Below are positions 1 to 11,000 of a stretch of DNA of 64,000 bases, one piece after another (position 1 is the stretch's first letter; every line of letters begins with the position of its first letter). The notes under the pieces are model-generated. The model was not told the DNA's origin. It ran no database searches and saw only the letters and a program-made list of their open reading frames with translations. Both the position numbers and the translations under genes were made by a program. Source of the stretch: Siphonodentalium dalli (taxonomy: Eukaryota > Mollusca > Scaphopoda > Gadilida > Siphonodentaliidae); the NCBI GenBank assembly GCA_032622095.1, contig CP136064.1, positions 248,593,827 to 248,657,826 of the forward strand, read 5' to 3'.

Positions 1-1028
1 TTGTGTATTGGTGTGTGTGTTGTAGTTTATTTCAAGCTGATCGGTGGTGTTTCTGTTAGGAGAATAACCTCTGATTGCTGGTATATTATATTCTGGAACA
101 GTGGAAAGCTGCCCGTAAGCCCATACATGGACAAAATAGCATGGCACATTTTGAACGATTCTTTGTCACTGTGAATTTCTTATTTGAAACATTACGAGAT
201 TCGTGAACAGTTATGTTGAGTCCAATGGTTGGTCCACAATTTCGCTGATTTGACAGAATAACTTATTTAGTCAAATAACAGTTGTTATGCTGATATAAAT
301 AGGTAAACTGGTGTATAACGCTCAAACTAAATTAATTGTGTAAATATGCTGCACCACTTGAAAGTAGGAGCTGCAAAACACACGCAGATGAAGTGACAAT
401 CAAATGTGTACACATCGAAGGCAAATATACGTGTTCTAAGTGTGTTTCTATATCAGGAAAAGTAACATGAAACATTATTTATTGACCAGATTGGGTAATC
501 GATGTGAACCATGTAGTCATTCCGAGCATACGTGTAGAGAATATACACACATAGGATTAATCTCGAAAATACAACCCCCACCCATAAATGCTGGGTATAA
601 AGTTAACATTGAACAAGTCATGTCACTTTAATAATGACAATCACTATTTAGATTCTTTAGGTAGTTTCCTATTGCACAGTATTTCTATAATATCTTAGAT
701 TTATGTTCATGATTAGGCAGCTGTAAAAACATTGTTATTTTTGAAGACATTTGAGATTTACATCGCCTTTCTGCACTACAAGGTCAACCGATAATATGAC
801 TGGTGCAGACCTCTAGAAGCTGCAGGGTTTTTATTATGATAATAATGAAGGTAACTGGTGTCGCTTGCTACGATTACATGCTACATCATTTCTTGTGTTC
901 GCTTGCGTAACCAGACATGTCCAAATGGATTTAAACATTCAATGATCAAACAATTTAAGTATCACGTAAATTTGAGGTAAAAAAAATATCATTGAAGATC
1001 ACCCAGCTCGTCCCGTTCAAGCTATTCC
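1..1028. other. unannotated AT-rich stretch
   Basis: I see no gene, array or paired inverted repeat here. Open frames are at most about 60 codons and have no recognisable motif. Confidence 0.5.
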
Positions 1029-1591
1029 GATTAACGCGGGGGGGGGGGGTGAAAAAAAATTCCGGCACGTATGCCGGGGTGGGTGGTCAAAGCCACCAAC
1101 AAGCAATTTTTTCCGCAACTAAAACAAAAATTTCCTACTTGTTTTTTAGTGTTTTGGCAATGAGTTGGGCTTCAAAACCACTTTGACTGAGAGAAATAAT
1201 GTTATTCTAACTGGTAAACTGACTGCAGGCAGTTATCGTGTTGTATTTTGTTGCAAATTTTGAAATCCAAGATGGCCGCTGGTAGCCATGTTTTTTTTGG
1301 CCGAATGACCTCAAAATGACTCATTCCTATTTACATGTCCATGTTAACATCCATGATAAATAGTATGCACAGAAATGCATATACAGCTGTTTACAGTGAA
1401 TTCCCCCCCCCCACCGCAAATATCTGTTTTAGTGTTAAGGGGGGGGGGTGTCAAAAAATGGTCGGAAAAAACTACCGAAAACGGAAAAAAAAATTGGCGG
1501 TGGGGGTGGGTGGGTACAAAAAATGATCGAAAGGGAAAAAATGCCATACGTGCCTGAAATTTTTTTCCGACCCCCCCCCCCCTGATTAACG
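1029..1591. mobile_element. non-autonomous DNA transposon with G-run ends and 8-bp target duplication
   Basis: The sequence GATTAACG occurs directly at 1029-1036 and again at 1584-1591, bracketing a 547-bp element. The ends are inverted: each starts with a run of 10 or more G, then a purine/A-rich stretch, then GGCACGTATG (left) or its near match on the opposite strand (right). An 8-bp duplication with inverted ends is the hAT-type signature, so a hAT-related MITE is the best guess, but no transposase is present. A second C-run/G-run pair at about 1403-1449 lies inside, suggesting an internal rearrangement or a nested relative. Short frames in this interval read through low-complexity sequence and are not genes. 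Confidence 0.7.
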
Positions 1592-1940
1592 TGGCCGTAT
1601 TACTAGGATGTCAGACGGCATTGTATTCCGACTTGAGCTACATGAAAACCTTTAACGATGGAAATATAACATACAACTACTGCTCAGTCATAACAGTCTG
1701 CTTTTGTCATCTTACTATGATGACTGGTTGGAACCCCTATCATAGCTCTAAAAATACACCATGCACCAGAGTCGACACCTAATGGGAGAGGGCCTGCTTA
1801 TCCTAATCCATGGTGAGGGGCTGGGCTTACCCCAACCCATTCCACAAAATGTGTAAGCTACATATATGACATTCATACTAATGCAATGAGAACAAGCATA
1901 AAATATATGATTAGAAACGCTCTTTAAAAAGGGGCTCTTT
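1592..1940. other. no feature seen
   Basis: Spacer between the G-run element and the following satellite. I see nothing repeated elsewhere in the window. Confidence 0.4.
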
Positions 1941-2685
1941 CTGGATAGAATATGTACAGCTAGTATTTTTATGGTTTCTGATAGAATATGTACAGCTAGT
2001 ATTTTGTAACGGTTTCTGGATAGAATATGTACAGGTAGTATTTGTATGCATGGTTTCTGTATAGAATATACCCAGCTATGATATTTTGTATGATTTCTAG
2101 ATAGAATATATACAGGTAGTATGTTTCTGGTTTCTGGATAGAACAAAAGTACAGCTAGTATTTTGTATGGTTTCTAGATATATTATCTATAGGTAGTAAT
2201 TTTATGGTTTCTATATGTAATATTTACAGGCAGTATGTTTATGGTTTCTGAATAGAATATGTACAGGCTACAGTACAGCTAGTATTTCGTATGGTTTCTA
2301 GATATATTATCTATAGGTAGTAATTTTATGGTTTCTATATGTAATATGTACAGCTAGTATTGTGTATGATTTCTAGATAGATTATGTAGAAGTAGTATTT
2401 TTTATGTATATGTATATAATATGTACATGTGGTATGTTTTTGGTGTCTATGTAGACTATGTACAGTTAGTATTTTGTATGATTTCTGGATATAATATATA
2501 CAGCTAGTATTTTTGTATGATTTCTAGATAAAATATAAAGAGGCTGACAGAGGTAGTATTTTTGTGGTTTATCGGTATAATATGTACAGCTAGTATATTG
2601 TATGGTTCCTAAATATAATGTGGAACATGCAGTATGTTTTTGGTGTCTGGATAGACTATGTATATGCAGTAGTTTTATAGTTTTC
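1941..2685. repeat. degenerate ~39-bp tandem array
   Basis: About 18-19 diverged units share the cores GGTTTCTGGATAGAATATG and TACAGCTAGTATTTTG. Unit length drifts between about 37 and 42 bp and units differ by many substitutions, so this is an old array. Minus-strand reading gives a 132-residue open frame with repeated LSRN/ILAVHIL blocks. That frame is a by-product of the repeat and has no independent sign of being coding. Confidence 0.85.
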
Positions 2686-2967
2686 AAGTTTGATGGAGGC
2701 TCATCATGGAGCATCTTTAAATAAAGATGCAATTAAGCTAAATTATCTGAGGTACTTCGCTATTGCGCTGAATCAGCGATGTTTTCGCCCACGCTATCAA
2801 CTTAGTGACAGCTCGGATCTGTCGAACAAACAGGACCCCAGCCGAGACACCACGTCCATCCATTTAACTGCTGCAAACGGAAACAAATGGCCATTCATAG
2901 TGAGAAGACACGCTGAATTACAAATGCGCCATCAAAGTGCATAAATTTGAAAACTCATTTAAACTGC
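2686..2967. other. no feature seen
   Basis: An 84-codon plus-strand frame at 2690-2944 is open, but it has no motif I recognise and no repeat partner. I do not call it a gene. Confidence 0.35.
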
Positions 2968-3052
2968 TCGTTGTGCGTTTTGAAGGTGATGAAGCAGACG
3001 TTTTCTATTTATTTTATTGTGTCGTCTGCCACCGCGCCAAGTTAACCCTCAT
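2968..3052. repeat. dispersed repeat G, copy 1
   Basis: About 75 bp here matches 9740-9812 at roughly 88% by eye. The shared segment includes GCAGACG and CGTCTGC, which pair across a T/A-rich loop. It is probably a fragment of a small hairpin transposon; true ends are not visible. Confidence 0.6.
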
Positions 3053-3215
3053 TCTGGTGAAATCCCTTACTTTTATACGAACATCTTGAATGCCTTGCTT
3101 TTAAACGAACATGTTTTGAATCTTTTCTTTTAAATCCCTTGATTTTAAACGAATATGTTTGAAGGGATACAATGGCGACACGCATGTACGCTGCGAAGAG
3201 TCTTCGTCCAAATTC

Positions 3216-3533
3216 CATGCAGGGCCCTCTACGTTATCTCTGCGGTATAGAACTGCCACAAGGATGGTACTTTGCGGACCGATACATCTATTTTTTACAT
3301 ATCGTCGGAACTATATTTAGTCACTTATTATCTTATTTTGACCACCAACAGTTTGCAATAATGGTAATTATTTCATTATGAATAAGATCAATATGAACTG
3401 AGCCAGACATAGACAATTTTAATCCTAAAACATAAGAACTAAGAACACGTACATGTACGAAATCCTTACCAAATGTCTTTGTGGCAGTGGTATCTCAGCG
3501 GAGCGATGGGAGATAACTCTGCCTAGAGTTTGG
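3216..3533. repeat. dispersed repeat M, copy 1
   Basis: This ~320-bp segment matches 29858-30173 in the same orientation at high identity (roughly 85-90% by eye) over nearly its full length, with small indels. Landmarks are GGATGGTACTTTGCGGACCG near the start and GATAACTCTGCCT near the end. No terminal inverted repeats or target duplication are evident, so it could be the tail of a retroelement or an old transposon fragment. Confidence 0.75.
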
Positions 3534-3885
3534 TCTTCGTCATGTTGTATGAACTAACGCCTTTGAAGGGACGCTACCGTTATCGCACACTGATGAGAGT
3601 TTTCCATCATATTGTACACACTGCCGCGAAGTAATTAAGCTTGCTAAATCATGGTCAGATATCTATAAACGATGACCTGCCCTGCACATTGAATTTAGGT
3701 TGATTGAACAATCACTTGATTGTTTCATACTCATGTCCCGGATAGTCATACGACAGGGGTGTGAGGGGCTGTTGGGCTCCACCGGATGCGGGTCAAGTGT
3801 GATCTCCATGGTTACATGGCCAGTTACGCCCATGCCTGAAGTCAGTTTGTCAAGAGCAAGAGTTGCTCGTCAGTGAGAATACATT
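3534..3885. other. no feature seen
   Basis: Between repeat M and the first D-type hairpin. No array, pairing or coding signal seen. Confidence 0.4.
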
Positions 3886-4048
3886 GGCCTAACAATATTT
3901 ACCTTGACCTTGTAAGCCAGAGCATTCTCTTACATATGTGAGGCTCCCTATTGGAGACTCGCATATATAAGATAATGCACTGGGCCACTGGCACAGGAAC
4001 AGTATCTTTAAAGCTGCACCAGTGCAGCTCCCGTCATGAAATGGTTAA
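3886..4048 (+). mobile_element. D3-type TTAA MITE, right part
   Basis: Contains a diverged D hairpin (AGCATTCTCTTACATATG pairing with CATATATAAGATAATGC) followed by a conserved tail GCAGCTCCCGTCATGAAATG that ends in TTAA at 4045-4048. The same tail follows hairpins at 4617-4735, about 21407-21486 and 24030-24254. The left terminus is not resolved. Confidence 0.6.
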
Positions 4049-4616
4049 GTGCCAATCTAATTGGACATATCCTTTGATAAAGAGACACGACAAGAGTAGA
4101 CTAACTTCGTTATGGATGTAAATCAGCCGTGGAATTAGATCCCGCCCAAATCGACGTCGGTGGATGAAGGATTCACTGAAGTTTCATTTGACTCCAATCG
4201 CTTGCTGTCGGGTGGCCTCATGTAATGACGAGGGGTGACGTCTGCACGCGATACCACACACACACATCGAACACTAGGGTATTATCACCCCACTTATAGT
4301 TACAACAAAGCCAATGACAAGAGAAGATTGCATGTCATTGTGTAATATACCAGTACATAAGTCTTGAATGACGCAATTATGTGTAAGTGTTGTAAGACAT
4401 TGCCGCATAGAGAGCGACCTCGTGATGAAGATTAGTATGTGTCGAAACCATAGAACATGGTACCTAAACGCCTTTACAAGTTATCGTCAGGTAACTTGTC
4501 ATCTGACTCGTGTTGATGGTGTTGTATTTATTAGTGGAGCCATGGAATGCCAAGGGTGATTGCATTTCATGACTGATTCTGACCATATATTGATAAAAAA
4601 TGATAAACAATTGTTA
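4049..4616. other. no feature seen
   Basis: Between two D3 tails. It contains a short CA microsatellite near 4255-4266 and nothing else recognised. Confidence 0.4.
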
Positions 4617-4735
4617 GGCCAATGCATTCTCTTTATATGTGAGGCGACCTATGGTCGACTCGCATATATAATATAATGTATTGGCACAGGGTCCTTAATG
4701 TTGCCCCAGCGCAGCTCCCGTCATGAAATGGTTAA
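4617..4735 (+). mobile_element. D3-type hairpin and tail, copy 2
   Basis: Hairpin CCAATGCATTCTCTTTATAT pairs with a downstream arm ending in TGTATTGG, then the tail GCAGCTCCCGTCATGAAATG ends in TTAA at 4732-4735. The left end is not identified. Confidence 0.6.
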
Positions 4736-4864
4736 TCACAGTTACCATATCTAAAACACTGTCTGGAGTTGGTGCTAATTATTGCAGTGTTTGTATGCGG
4801 GGCTGTTCCTCATTCTCGCACATGTGCGCATTTTATATGGTGTGAATTCGAGTCTGAAATTGAA

Positions 4865-5165
4865 ACAGGAACGTGGCGACAGGGATGTTGGGGGGGGGGG
4901 GGGGGGTCCATCACCCCAGTGTTCACCAAAATGTTCAATAGTTGTAAAGTTTATGCCTGGCACATTTGTTGTATATTCCAGACCAAATATAGACTGAAGA
5001 TGTTCTCACAATTTGATTTTCCAACTGGTCGGAAATGTGTTGTTGTTTTTTATACCAAAAGTTGAATATTTTCCCACTTTCGCAGAATTTTGGGCAAAGG
5101 TTTGTACTGGAGTGACCCATCAGTTGAACATTTTCAACCATATGCCGGTTGAACATTTACACAAA
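4865..5165 (-). repeat. dispersed repeat K with internal poly-G tract, copy 1
   Basis: Read on the minus strand, this matches 22885-23030 and 25885-26060: a segment around GGCATGGAATTTTCAAC-like sequence next to a C-rich stretch and a GTCGCCACGT-like end. In this copy the G stretch has expanded to about 18 bases near 4890-4907. Open frames crossing the tract encode glycine or proline runs and are not credible genes. Confidence 0.5.
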
Positions 5166-5170
5166 AGTTG

Positions 5171-5926
5171 GGAAGATTGAGGTACCAGTTGGGCGTGCAA
5201 ATGAAATTTAACTTAAGACTTGGATAGTCTGTCTGTACAAGGAACAGGGTCAGTTGGAATTTCCAATGAAGGCACCCCAATTGAGACTCTCTTTCTAGCC
5301 CCGTCCCTGAACTAAGTAAGACATATGGGTACAGAAGCATTCGAAAGATTTGGCATGCTCAATACTAAATTTACTTTGAACGAATCAGCACAAAAGAAAC
5401 GTGTTGCGTTCGAATTAGTTGTGTCAATGTGTACACACAATTATACCAATAGCAGAAGTTATACCATATATTAACGGAGAACGCTAATACGTATATCTAT
5501 AGATCGTTAAAAGAACTATACTTCAACGACCATTGGGCGGTATCAGTGGTTATGCATCTATATGCTATTTAAAAATGGATTGCAATTGAAAATAATGAAC
5601 GGAAGTCATTGACATGGGATCGTTCCACTGAATGCTGTCGAACTTGAATAGTAAAGTGGTCCTTGCGGTCGTGTAGTATAGGTTGAGTGTTGGCTCCGCT
5701 CAATGAAATAATGAAGGGTAAAAAAATGTTGAACTATCTAAAGAGTGTTCCAGTTTAGTACCATAGATTACAGAGCAACAAGTGATATAGCCCCAGTGTA
5801 CAGTCTATTGCATTTGACCATGAGTGGGTACCCCATACCAATATGTGACATTAGACAAATCAGCATTTTAATTGTTGTAATTCATGTAGTGTGGTACGTC
5901 ATATTTGCTATAGAATAACGTTCGTG
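5171..5926. other. no feature seen
   Basis: Unique-looking AT-rich sequence without arrays or paired ends. Confidence 0.4.
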
Positions 5927-6233
5927 CAATCAGGTCACACCATACTGGAAATACCACCAACGCCATTCATTGATTCAATATTGTTATTTTGAATGACCTC
6001 CTGTCACTCATGTAATGGTATTATTTGAGTGAAATAAAGTATATGCAGAAGTGGAAAGTTGTGTGCTATCCTGAACGTTCGTGCAATCAGGTCACACCAT
6101 ACTGGAAGTACCACCAACGCCATTCATTGATTCAATATTGTTATTTTGAATGACCTCCTGTCACTCATGTAATGGTATTATTTGAGTGAAATAAAGTATA
6201 TGCAGAAGTGGAAAGTTGTGAGCTATCCTGAAC
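5927..6233. repeat. 147-bp direct tandem duplication
   Basis: AACGTTCGTGCAATCAGGTC begins at 5927 and again at 6074. The two 147-bp copies differ at only a handful of positions (for example one A/G change and a GTG/GAG change near the end). The near identity marks a recent duplication, or an assembly artefact. Each copy holds an AATAAAG motif, but there is no coding region in front of it. Confidence 0.85.
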
Positions 6234-6263
6234 ATTTCATTTTATTCGTCCCTCTATTATACA

Positions 6264-6516
6264 TTAAACGTGCATGGCTCATTCGAGCTTAAAAATTTTG
6301 TCTTCGTAATTTGGAAGGAGGTATAAGATAGGTTGACAAAGACACGAAATATTGATAAACCGGCTTCATGTGCTCTGAAAAATATTTTCCATGGCCAAAA
6401 CCATTTTCCAGCTGCTTTCAATTTTTCGCACAGAAGTGAAACAAACTTTCTTTATTTCTACCATATCAGGAATACGTTAATGCGGAGCGCTCTTTTCTGT
6501 CCCATGTCATACACTA
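6264..6516 (-). mobile_element. TTAA MITE family B, partial reverse copy
   Basis: Starts at TTAA (6264-6267) followed by a GCATGGCTCATTCGAGCTT-type terminus, the reverse complement of the B right end at 10970-11000. It continues through the B core, seen as ACCATATCAGGAATA and GCGCTCTTTTCTGTCCCATG, and is then lost. The opposite terminus is missing, so the copy is truncated. Confidence 0.65.
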
Positions 6517-6794
6517 TAATCTAAATGATAACACTATAGCCTTGTATGCTTGGCCTGAACCCAGAATAGGCTACACCTAAAAGTAACAACATGTCAATAA
6601 AAGTTTCGAGCCAGGATCAGCTTACGTATTTTTGTGACGTAATAAATGTGTCATAAAAATAGGGCCAAAATATATATTTCGCAAAGAAATATACGAAACA
6701 CATGTAGCCTAGAAGTGTCCACTTATACATTTAACAATCGACCATTCCAGCTTTGAATGTATCGTCATTTTAACCCAGAATCATTCGAGCACGG

Positions 6795-6905
6795 AATAAG
6801 ACAGGGCGTTCATTGAAAATAAATTCCTGGTATGGGAATAATAAAGAGCGTCAATCGTAAATCAGTTCCTGATATGGTAACAATAAAGAGCGTTTCGACC
6901 TATTT
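6795..6905 (+). repeat. B/E core fragment
   Basis: Two successive copies of the core TTCCTGGTATGG / TTCCTGATATGG, each followed by an AATAAAGAGCGT motif. The same core occurs in the B copies (10785-10850, 35435-35490) and the E copies (11560-11612, 61860-61918). No termini are preserved. Confidence 0.55.
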
Positions 6906-7479
6906 TGGACACCGGAATATCACAATATTGACACATTTCCTAGGCTTAATATAGTATATGTCTTTAAATGAAAGATGTCATCGCTAATCGGAGATACATG
7001 CTTCTTCTGGTGCTAAATGAATTTGTCCTAATCGCCAGTCGAAAGGCAGATCAAGAAATAGCTAGCAACCATTATATATACACTGCTGTAATTCGTATAC
7101 TTATGCCCCCGTAAACAGGTCATTAACGTGTATCCACCTGACAGAATTAATAAGGAGATTATGGGTTGTTTAGGTCAGGTCGGGGTACTGGCTTCACCTG
7201 GCCCTCCCTCACCTGGATGGGACTAATCAACAATATCGCGCTATGAGAAATTAAGTGTACGTAATCTGGCGTTCGTAGGGTTACGTAGCGTTTTTCCGAA
7301 GACCCATAACTCCGAAGGTCCGATTCTAGTGTGCACCGGGTGTATTATAACGAAACGCTGCAAGAATGTCAGAGTAGCCTAACATGCACAGGGGCGACAA
7401 GTTCTTCCCCGTTCACCTCTGTACATTTTACTCTGGCATCTCATGGGCCAACGTAACGTTATAGTATCTGGTGTATAGT
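6906..7479. other. no feature seen
   Basis: No array or termini recognised. A short stretch near 7295-7325 resembles the CTTCGGAG-type units that form the array at 7700-7975 and may be a stray relative. Confidence 0.35.
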
Positions 7480-7672
7480 CAGTGGCGGGCCAGGATTCCC
7501 ATTTAGGTGGGGGCAGTAGGAAAAGTTTGAATATTTTGATGCCCCATGAACGATTTCCGGGCGTTTACATGACATTGGACATGTTTTGGTAGGGGCCCAT
7601 ATTGTCTGAAATAGCAAGTAGAGGTTTAATGGGGGCAGTGGGAATTTTGGGACCCCTTTGGCTTCGCCACTG
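7480..7672. mobile_element. hAT-like MITE, 193 bp
   Basis: The left end CAGTGGCGGGCCAGGA and right end TTGGCTTCGCCACTG are inverted (CAGTGGCGRRGCC form), which is a common hAT terminus. Immediate flanks do not show a clear 8-bp duplication, so the insertion is old or the assignment approximate. No transposase is encoded. Confidence 0.6.
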
Positions 7673-7699
7673 GACTGTACACTATTTAGTAAACGATAA

Positions 7700-7975
7700 T
7701 ACCCCGATAAAACAAAATCTTCGGAGAATCGGACCTTCGGAGTTATGGGCCGTCGGAGAATCGACCCTTCGGAGTTATAGGTCTTCGGAGTTATAGGTCT
7801 TCGGAGAATCGGCCCTTCGGAGTTATGGGCTTTCGGATCTTCGGAGTTATGGGCCGTCGGAGAATCGGGTCTTCGGAGTTGTGGGCGTCGGAGAATCGGG
7901 TCTTCGGAGTTGTGGGCCGTCGGAGAATCGGGTCTTCGGAGTTGTGGGCCTTCGTAGTAATAGGTCTTCGGAAAA
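7700..7975. repeat. ~17/30-bp tandem array with CTTCGGAGTTATGGGC core
   Basis: About 9-10 units combine TCTTCGGAGTTATGGGC with a GTCGGAGAATCGG half-unit. Minus-strand translation yields repeated SPTAHNSEDP-like blocks inside a 193-codon open frame that also runs through the neighbouring MITE, so the frame is an artefact of repeat composition. Confidence 0.85.
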
Positions 7976-8260
7976 CCGGTCTGACACCGTTCGTATACTG
8001 CGATCATGAGAAGGATTATTCCTGATTCATTTCTTATCAATATTAAAGATGATGTATCTCATATGTGACCAGTTTGTATAGATTTGGGGTATCAAATAAT
8101 AATTTAGGGTTCGAGAGACCGGTATGGGTCTATGTGAGTATATTCACATTATAATTCATACATAAGCTCTTCAGTGACACTACATCAATACCAAAGTGGG
8201 TTTATGAGAGGGCATCCCTTTCAAATCCCCCCGAATCTCACTCCCAAACTCCGAGTAACC

Positions 8261-8454
8261 ATGAAATATTTTGTTCGCCAATTATTTTCTATGAACCGAG
8301 AAGTTGGACAAATAGGTCTCTTGTAAGTAACTCTCTTGTAAGTAACTCTCTTGTAAGTAACTCCGAGTAACCAGTGACAGGATCTTCTGTCACTATGAAA
8401 TATTTTGTTCGCCAACTATTTTCTATGAACCGAGAAGTTGGACAAATAGCTCTC
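8261..8454. repeat. 60-bp direct duplication around a 15-bp triplet array
   Basis: ATGAAATATTTTGTTCGCCA starts at 8261 and again at 8395 (spacing 134 bp), each copy running about 60 bp to GTTGGACAAATAG. Between them TCTCTTGTAAGTAAC is repeated three times head to tail (about 8318-8362). Confidence 0.85.
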
Positions 8455-8456
8455 TG

Positions 8457-8849
8457 TTAACCCTTTACCCAACAAACCGGCCAAAACCGGCCAAATAAAG
8501 CTTCAACAGCCTAAAATATCTTCGGTCTGTCTCAATAGAACCATACAAATATGGATATCATTGGAACCGGCTCCTTGATCACATTGTGATGGTTACAGTT
8601 ATGCCCTGTGCCAATGCATTCTCTTATATATGCGAGTCGACCATAGGTCGCCTCGCATATATAAGAGAATGCATTGGCCTAAAAAAAAACTTTTTTTAAC
8701 ACTTTTTACCATTTTTTCTTACATTCTTTAACAATTTTATAATTTTTAATGTGTTAAGCCAATGCATTCTCTTATATATGCGAGGCGACCTATGGTCGAC
8801 TCGCATATATAAGAGAATGCATTGGCCGTTCTGTTGGGTAAAGGGTTAA
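8457..8849. mobile_element. TTAA MITE family D, complete copy with two hairpins
   Basis: Perfect 17-bp inverted ends TTAACCCTTTACCCAAC bound 393 bp, with TTAA at 8457-8460 and 8846-8849. It holds two 67-bp near-perfect palindromes at 8611-8677 and 8759-8825. Each reads CCAATGCATTCTCTTATA outward and the two are mirror versions of one another. The core between them is T-rich. TTAA followed by CCC fits piggyBac-type termini; no transposase is encoded. Confidence 0.85.
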
Positions 8850-9739
8850 GATGCGAATTTCCCCAATTTGTGAACGTATAGCATAATAAAAACCAAAAAG
8901 CAACCAACCACAAGCGCGGAGAGCTGTCTCTTGAACTAATCGTCGCCCGCCATGAGCATGTACATGAATGAGTCTATGAACATAAACGACTGGGATGTTG
9001 TCACAGGTGCGTTGAGTTATTTTCCCATATTCGACATAACTTTGAGCATCATAAGAGCTTATTACATTAAGCTATATGGAAAGTAATGAATCCAGTTTAA
9101 ACATCATATGTCTGTGATTTATTAGGTAGGTTCGGGTCACAATGGGGACTAGCGGGGTCCTCGTTGACATGGACATAACTTTTCGCGGACTTTGCAATAC
9201 TGTATTACTGATGTGTAAATTGTGATTTTATGACGAGGGTTAGATTTATAAAGACAATGAGAAATATTTTATGACCTATTCAAAACGCCAGACAGATGGA
9301 ATGACTCAGCGCGCAGTGGTGTTATATTTTCTCTACGCGCACGACCTGAGAAGTATGCCTCGTGGCCATAATGGATGTAATTTTCAAACATCATGAACCC
9401 GCAGCGTAAAATTTATATTTTAAAGATGCATGGTCCGATTTCATACCAACTAACTCGGAGAATTTCATAATCCACTTTTACGGTTACGGGGCAACATAAA
9501 CAAAATTGATAATTACTTATACATGTAATCAGACTTCCTTTAGATTTACATAATTAGTGATCGTAAGAATCAGTACAAATCGCCAAACGGTGTACACGAA
9601 CGTTGCCGACGTTCATCAACCAATAACTTCATAAAAAGCGACGAATCACATACGCCACTTCAAACCAACCACGTGATCGCGTTCGTATTGGCGACGTGGA
9701 ATTTGAACAATTTGTCACTTATAATTGTTTTGGTACATG
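8850..9739. other. no feature seen
   Basis: Unique-looking sequence. No pairing or coding signal. Confidence 0.4.
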
Positions 9740-9812
9740 TAGTTTTGAAGATGATGAAGCAGACGTTTTATATTTATTTTATTGTGTCGTCTGCCACTGC
9801 GTCAAGCTAACC
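9740..9812. repeat. dispersed repeat G, copy 2
   Basis: Matches 2968-3052, including the GCAGACG/CGTCTGC stem around a T/A-rich loop. Confidence 0.6.
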
Positions 9813-10567
9813 ATCCTTTTTCGAAATAGTGATATGAATCGTACGTGACACGTAGTGGAGCAACCACACATGATGTTCCTCAAATTTGCCTTTTTTCGGC
9901 GACATAACGCTAAGAATAATTTATGTAACACCATGCAGTGGTCACGACGGAGACGACATGCCAAATTGACAAGACGTGTCGTGGATTGTAAAATCTTGTC
10001 TGGATTCTCTTCATGGCTTCTTCATTTTTTGTTTTCATAAAGATGATCAACGAAATTGGTCTAAATGAAATTAATAGACTTAAATCACATGTGAATTCTT
10101 CGTAAATTGTGAACTACGTAGTTACTTTCATTTTTATCGCGATGCTTCGTTTCCAATTCCACGTTTTTTTGCAATCGCCACACGGTTGCTAACCGGAAGT
10201 CACGCGACAAATTCTCCAAATTCTATACCCGCGATCTTGAAAAATCACTGATGGATATAGAAAAAAATATGACGTCATTCACATGGCTTAGGTATAAGCA
10301 CCCTTGGTGGTAGTCATAATCCGCCTGAATCAATGTAAAGACGCGGCGCCGTGATTTTGTTGGCGCGATGACAAGTGATATGTAGCACGCGCCTATTCAT
10401 CACTAGTGAGAGATAAGGATGTATGTAATGGCCTTAATGGTACAAGGGTTTCGTGTGATATACATGTATGTGCAAAACATAATCAATTCATAAACTATCC
10501 GTCACAGAAACGATGTCAAATAAAAAAAAAATTCACTCCCATTTTCGTGTGAGAAAAATTAGAGCAT
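9813..10567. other. no feature seen
   Basis: No repeated or coding features recognised; ends at the left TTAA of the B element. Confidence 0.4.
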
Positions 10568-11000
10568 TTAAAGCCATATGGCGGTTTTCGCTCCAAAAAT
10601 ACACATAAAATTATTCGCTTTTGATTAGTTCCCGGTATCGAAATAGGTCTATAAATATCTGAACTACCTTTCTATGAGCATTTTGTAACTCAAAAAAGAC
10701 GCATTGAAGTAATGAAAAATACAACTATAAACAAGGTGTTTGGGTCCCAAACAAAAAACAGTCATGTGCACGTCATGGAAGAAAAAGAGCGTTCCGTGTT
10801 AGTCTATTCCTGATACGGTAGAACTAAAGAGCGTTTATCTGATTGGCTAAAAATAGAAAATGGCTGTGACTTTGGCAACTGTTTTTCATAGCATATGAAG
10901 CCGGTGTATCAGTATTTCGTGTATGTGTAAACTTATCTTATACCGGCCTCCAAATTAAATAGAAAAAAATTGGAGGTTCGAATGAGCCATGTCTGTTTAA
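10568..11000 (+). mobile_element. TTAA MITE family B, complete copy
   Basis: A 433-bp element from TTAA at 10568-10571 to TTAA at 10997-11000. The termini are imperfect inverted repeats: left TTAAAGCCATATGGCGG, right (reverse strand) TTAAACAGACATGGCTC, followed on both by a TTCG and CTCC block. The centre holds the core CCTGATACGG with AAAGAGCGTT on both sides. A second copy (34053-35662) has the same ends. The right TTAA is also the first four bases of the next element. Confidence 0.8.

Noticed and set aside
1748-2146. 132-codon minus-strand frame
   Set aside because: Read-through of the degenerate ~39-bp array.
7459-8040. 193-codon minus-strand frame with Ser/Pro/Arg repeats
   Set aside because: It spans a hAT-like MITE and a CTTCGGAG tandem array; the repeats reflect the DNA array.
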